64,000 nucleotides of DNA from Pegea sp. RAD2-039 (taxonomy: Eukaryota > Chordata > Thaliacea > Salpida > Salpidae). The notes beneath the pieces are model-generated. The model was not told the DNA's origin. It did not search any database and saw only the letters and a list, made by a program, of their open reading frames with translations. Every line of letters begins with the position of its first letter. Positions within the stretch are counted from its first letter, which is position 1. Location of the stretch: NCBI GenBank assembly GCA_034620365.1, contig JAQGEQ010000237.1, forward strand, positions 206,001 through 270,000, given 5' to 3'. A program made the position numbers and the translations under genes. Positions 61,552 through 64,000 of this stretch are shown piece after piece.

Positions 61552-63348
61552 TCAACACGTGTCACTTTTTTGTAACAGAAAAAAACTTTCTGCTGGCAAA
61601 TGCTCGTATTTGGGAGTTCCCGATCGTGTACGCGAGTGACGCGTTTTGTAAAACAACTGGAACGACCCGCGCCGAAGTCCTCGACAAACCTTGTGTTTGC
61701 CGATTCATGCATGGAGTCCTAACTGATCGAAAAACAATTGACCGGATGAAAGAAGCACTAGAAAATCGTGTACAGTCGAATTTTGAGTTGTTGCTATACA
61801 CTGGTCGTAGAGGTTTGTTGGTTGCTATGGTTACCGATTTGTTTACAAACGATTTACGTCATCAACAGCTACGTCATCGTGGTTTTTTATTCAAATTGCA
61901 CCTGTAAAAAATGCTAAAGATTGTACAGTTTTATTCCTGTTGACTTTTAAAGAGATTTCAGCTGAACGAAGCCATCGACGTAGAGGTAGGTGGCTAATTA
62001 TTTAAAAGCCATTTTAGTGTTCGTTGCTTTTATCAACTTTTCTTGGAAATCGTTTTTTTTTTAAGAAATCGAATTTTTTTTTTAACTTTTTTACTTGGAA
62101 GCACTTTTAATTTGATAAAACAAAGTTTTGAAAGTAGTTTAATTTGTGAAATTTTAGTTTGGAAACATAAACACGTGGTTTGCTGTTATGAATCAACTTA
62201 ACGTTCTGCTTCAGTGATTTTATTGTTCCAACCACGTGACTCAAGTTAAACTTGTCAAAAATGTTTTTGATTTTTCATTTCAAAGATAAAATCAATTGTT
62301 ACGACGGTTTTTCTGTTATTTTAAACTTTTTTTGTGAAATATTTTATTTGATGCAATGTTATTGTAAAAAAATATTTTGTTTATTTTCCAAATTTAATGA
62401 AAAATTTTTAAAGAAATGCAAAAAAACAAAAAAAAATTTTTTAACTTTTCTCAATAAAATTTGGAAGTTATTGTTTAATTTGTTGATAATTTTTATTTTC
62501 ACAAATTTTGTTGATATTTTCAGTCCTTAAAAAGTAATAAAACAACAACAAAAAACAATAAATTTCATTTATTAACAGATTACAGAAGTTTGTTAAACTT
62601 TTTAGTGGAAGAAAAAACAGTAAAAATATTAATTCTTTGAACGATAAATAATTCATATGAAACTTCAAAACTATGTGTCACATCTTACAGGGTTTCAAAA
62701 CAGAAAAATCAAAACCAATATTCATTAAATGATGTTATCAAATAAACTTATTTAACCAAAAAAATTATAAAATTTCGCCTTGATTTATGACTTCAAACCC
62801 CGCTGAATTGCTTTCAAATTACCGATCATTCAAAAATGTCGATTAGTTGATGATTAGATCTTAAAAAATCGTTGAGAACTCAAACGAACTTTTTAATTAC
62901 GTTGTCATAGAAACAGAAGTCTCGTCTTTTTACGTTTACTCATCAACGTTATTTTAATTTTCAGCAAGCTTTCTTCGCTTTTCAAATTTTTCTCGATCAA
63001 CTTTACCAACAACTGAAGTAAAAATCAAATTACAACCATACACTAATCCACTAATAACCAACAAGAAGAAAATGACATCCGACGTAAGTTAAGAAGAGTA
63101 AAAGATCAAATTTATACAAGACCTCTTTTTAGATGCTGAGTTTCAGCCCAGCAGTTCTTCCAAAATACCATTATGAAGCACCACAAACACCTAAGCATAT
63201 AATTTTACATTATTGTGCTTTTAAAACATTCTGGGATTGGTTTATTTTAAGTCTAATCATTTACACAGCAATCTTTGTTCCTTATCACGTGGCTTTTAGT
63301 GTAGGTATGGACGATAGAACAGGGTGGTTATACGCGGATAGTATTGTT
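60895..63348 (+). CDS. eag: EAG-type voltage-gated K+ channel (KCNH1/5 class), 5' part
   Basis: Five coding exons are visible: 60895-60982, 61579-61812, 61869-61985, 62965-63083, 63133-63348; the gene continues past the window. Exon 1 is the PAS-cap (MPGASKKGLIAPQNTFLENI, compare GLVAPQNTFLENI in EAG). Exons 2-3 are the PAS domain (FLLANARI, FPIVYASDAFCKTTG, RAEVL, LTDRKTI, WFFIQIAPVKN, VLFLLTFKEI). Exon 5 is the pre-S1 and S1 segment (YEAPQTPKHIILHYCAFKTF, WDW, then a membrane helix) ending at ADSIV, a family exon boundary. S1 and the pre-S1 wording match EAG better than ERG or ELK. The exon 4 linker is poorly conserved. Voltage sensor, pore and cyclic-nucleotide-like domain are outside the window. 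CRE-type octamers surround exon 1. Confidence 0.93.
61986..62964 (+). other. Intron 3 of the EAG gene
   Basis: About 980 bp. The 92-codon ORF here (62252-62530) is low-complexity Phe/Lys/Asn translation and not an exon. Confidence 0.7.
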
Positions 63349-64000
63349 GTAAGTTTGTATTTTATTGGCATTCACTTGTTTCAACAGTTTGAATTTTAAG
63401 TTAAGTAAAATTTAATAAAAAGTTGGTAGAAGGTGACATCTCTACTACCAAGCCAAAAAAACTTGTCTTGTAGACAAATCTTGTGTTTGGTGGTTAAAAG
63501 TAATAAGAATGTAGATAATTTGATGTATTTTCAAAAAACTTCATGTTCCAAACTCTTTTTATGAATATTATGCAACGATTTATTACTTAAATTTATTAAA
63601 AATTATCCAAATTTATCGATTAAAATTTTTTAAAAGTTTTTTTCGAGATGAATTTTCCGTTTTTCTTTAAAAAAAAAACTAGAAAAAGATTTTCAACAAA
63701 ATTTACAATTTTTGTAAAATTAAATTTTTTTATTTTTATTTAAACATCATTTTATAAAAATAATTTGATAAATAAAATTTCTTAGATTGATTCAATTTTT
63801 CAAGCATTTTACTAAGATTTGTCTGAAATTTAAACTTTATGTTTTTTAGTATCTATACCTAAAATGGTCGAAAAACAGATAATAATTTCATTAAAAAAAA
63901 ATTTAATAATTTTTTCATCATCAATTTTTTTTCCAAAAACTATTTTAAAATTTAATTATTTATAAAAAAAAAACTTTTAAACCAGAAACGAAAAACGCCA
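63349..64000 (+). other. Start of EAG intron 5, to window end
   Basis: Begins with a GTAAGT donor. No further exon with S2-S3 sequence is visible before the window ends. Confidence 0.7.

Noticed and set aside
60895..63348. Identification of the channel as ERG (KCNH2 class)
   Set aside because: The PAS cap fits several KCNH classes, but the AP-TP-HIILHYC-FKT-WDW stretch, LTD-TI in the PAS domain and the IAPVKN/VLFLLTFK segment match EAG better.

Overview
This window is AT-rich invertebrate chromosomal DNA. Every gene found is eukaryotic: short exons with GT-AG introns (many of 45-75 bp), TATA boxes and secreted or nuclear animal proteins. The animal-type content (ADAMTS-like proteins with a thrombospondin repeat, importin beta, CNOT9, an EAG potassium channel, a C-type-lectin-like membrane protein, truncated LINEs) points to a metazoan with compact introns. 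The phylum cannot be fixed from sequence alone; an arthropod, perhaps a mite, is only a guess.

Region 1 (1-32 kb) holds three paralogous 17-exon ADAMTS-like genes: gene 1 at 3765-8996 (+), gene 2 at 10197-14799 (-) and gene 3 at 26225-30159 (-, frameshifted). An 878-residue, full-length importin beta lies at 18153-22819 (+), and a broken copy of its 3' half at 30849-31739. The zinc-binding helix is altered in all three ADAMTS-like copies, so they look like pseudoproteases. They also lack a normal prodomain. A diverged inverted repeat (1-640 against 17400-18041) and the repeated ADAMTS/importin pairing show that the region grew by tandem and inverted segmental duplication. LINE 3' fragments lie at several breakpoints.

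Region 2 (33-35 kb) has one intronless-looking gene for a type I membrane protein with a C-type-lectin-like ectodomain.

Region 3 (35-54 kb) is a cluster of secreted glycine-rich proteins: four intact members plus one with a divergent tail or truncated copy and one gene fragment. Most share a signal peptide, a GGNGG/GGTG repeat body, a C-terminal cysteine module split by one phase-1 intron, an untranslated first exon, a TATA box and a common upstream element. Two members sit in the arms of a ~10-kb imperfect palindrome (36345-46382). Its spacer contains an unexplained GC-rich, hairpin-forming island at about 40.6-40.92 kb.

Region 4 (56-64 kb) contains two conserved genes: CNOT9 (7 exons, 56021-60514), whose fourth intron holds a ~108-bp satellite with a 322-bp higher-order period, and the first five coding exons of an EAG-type voltage-gated potassium channel (60895 onward, running off the window). 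The start of the channel gene carries five perfect TGACGTCA octamers.

Exon boundaries come from reading splice sites and from agreement among paralogs. No alignment or database search was possible.
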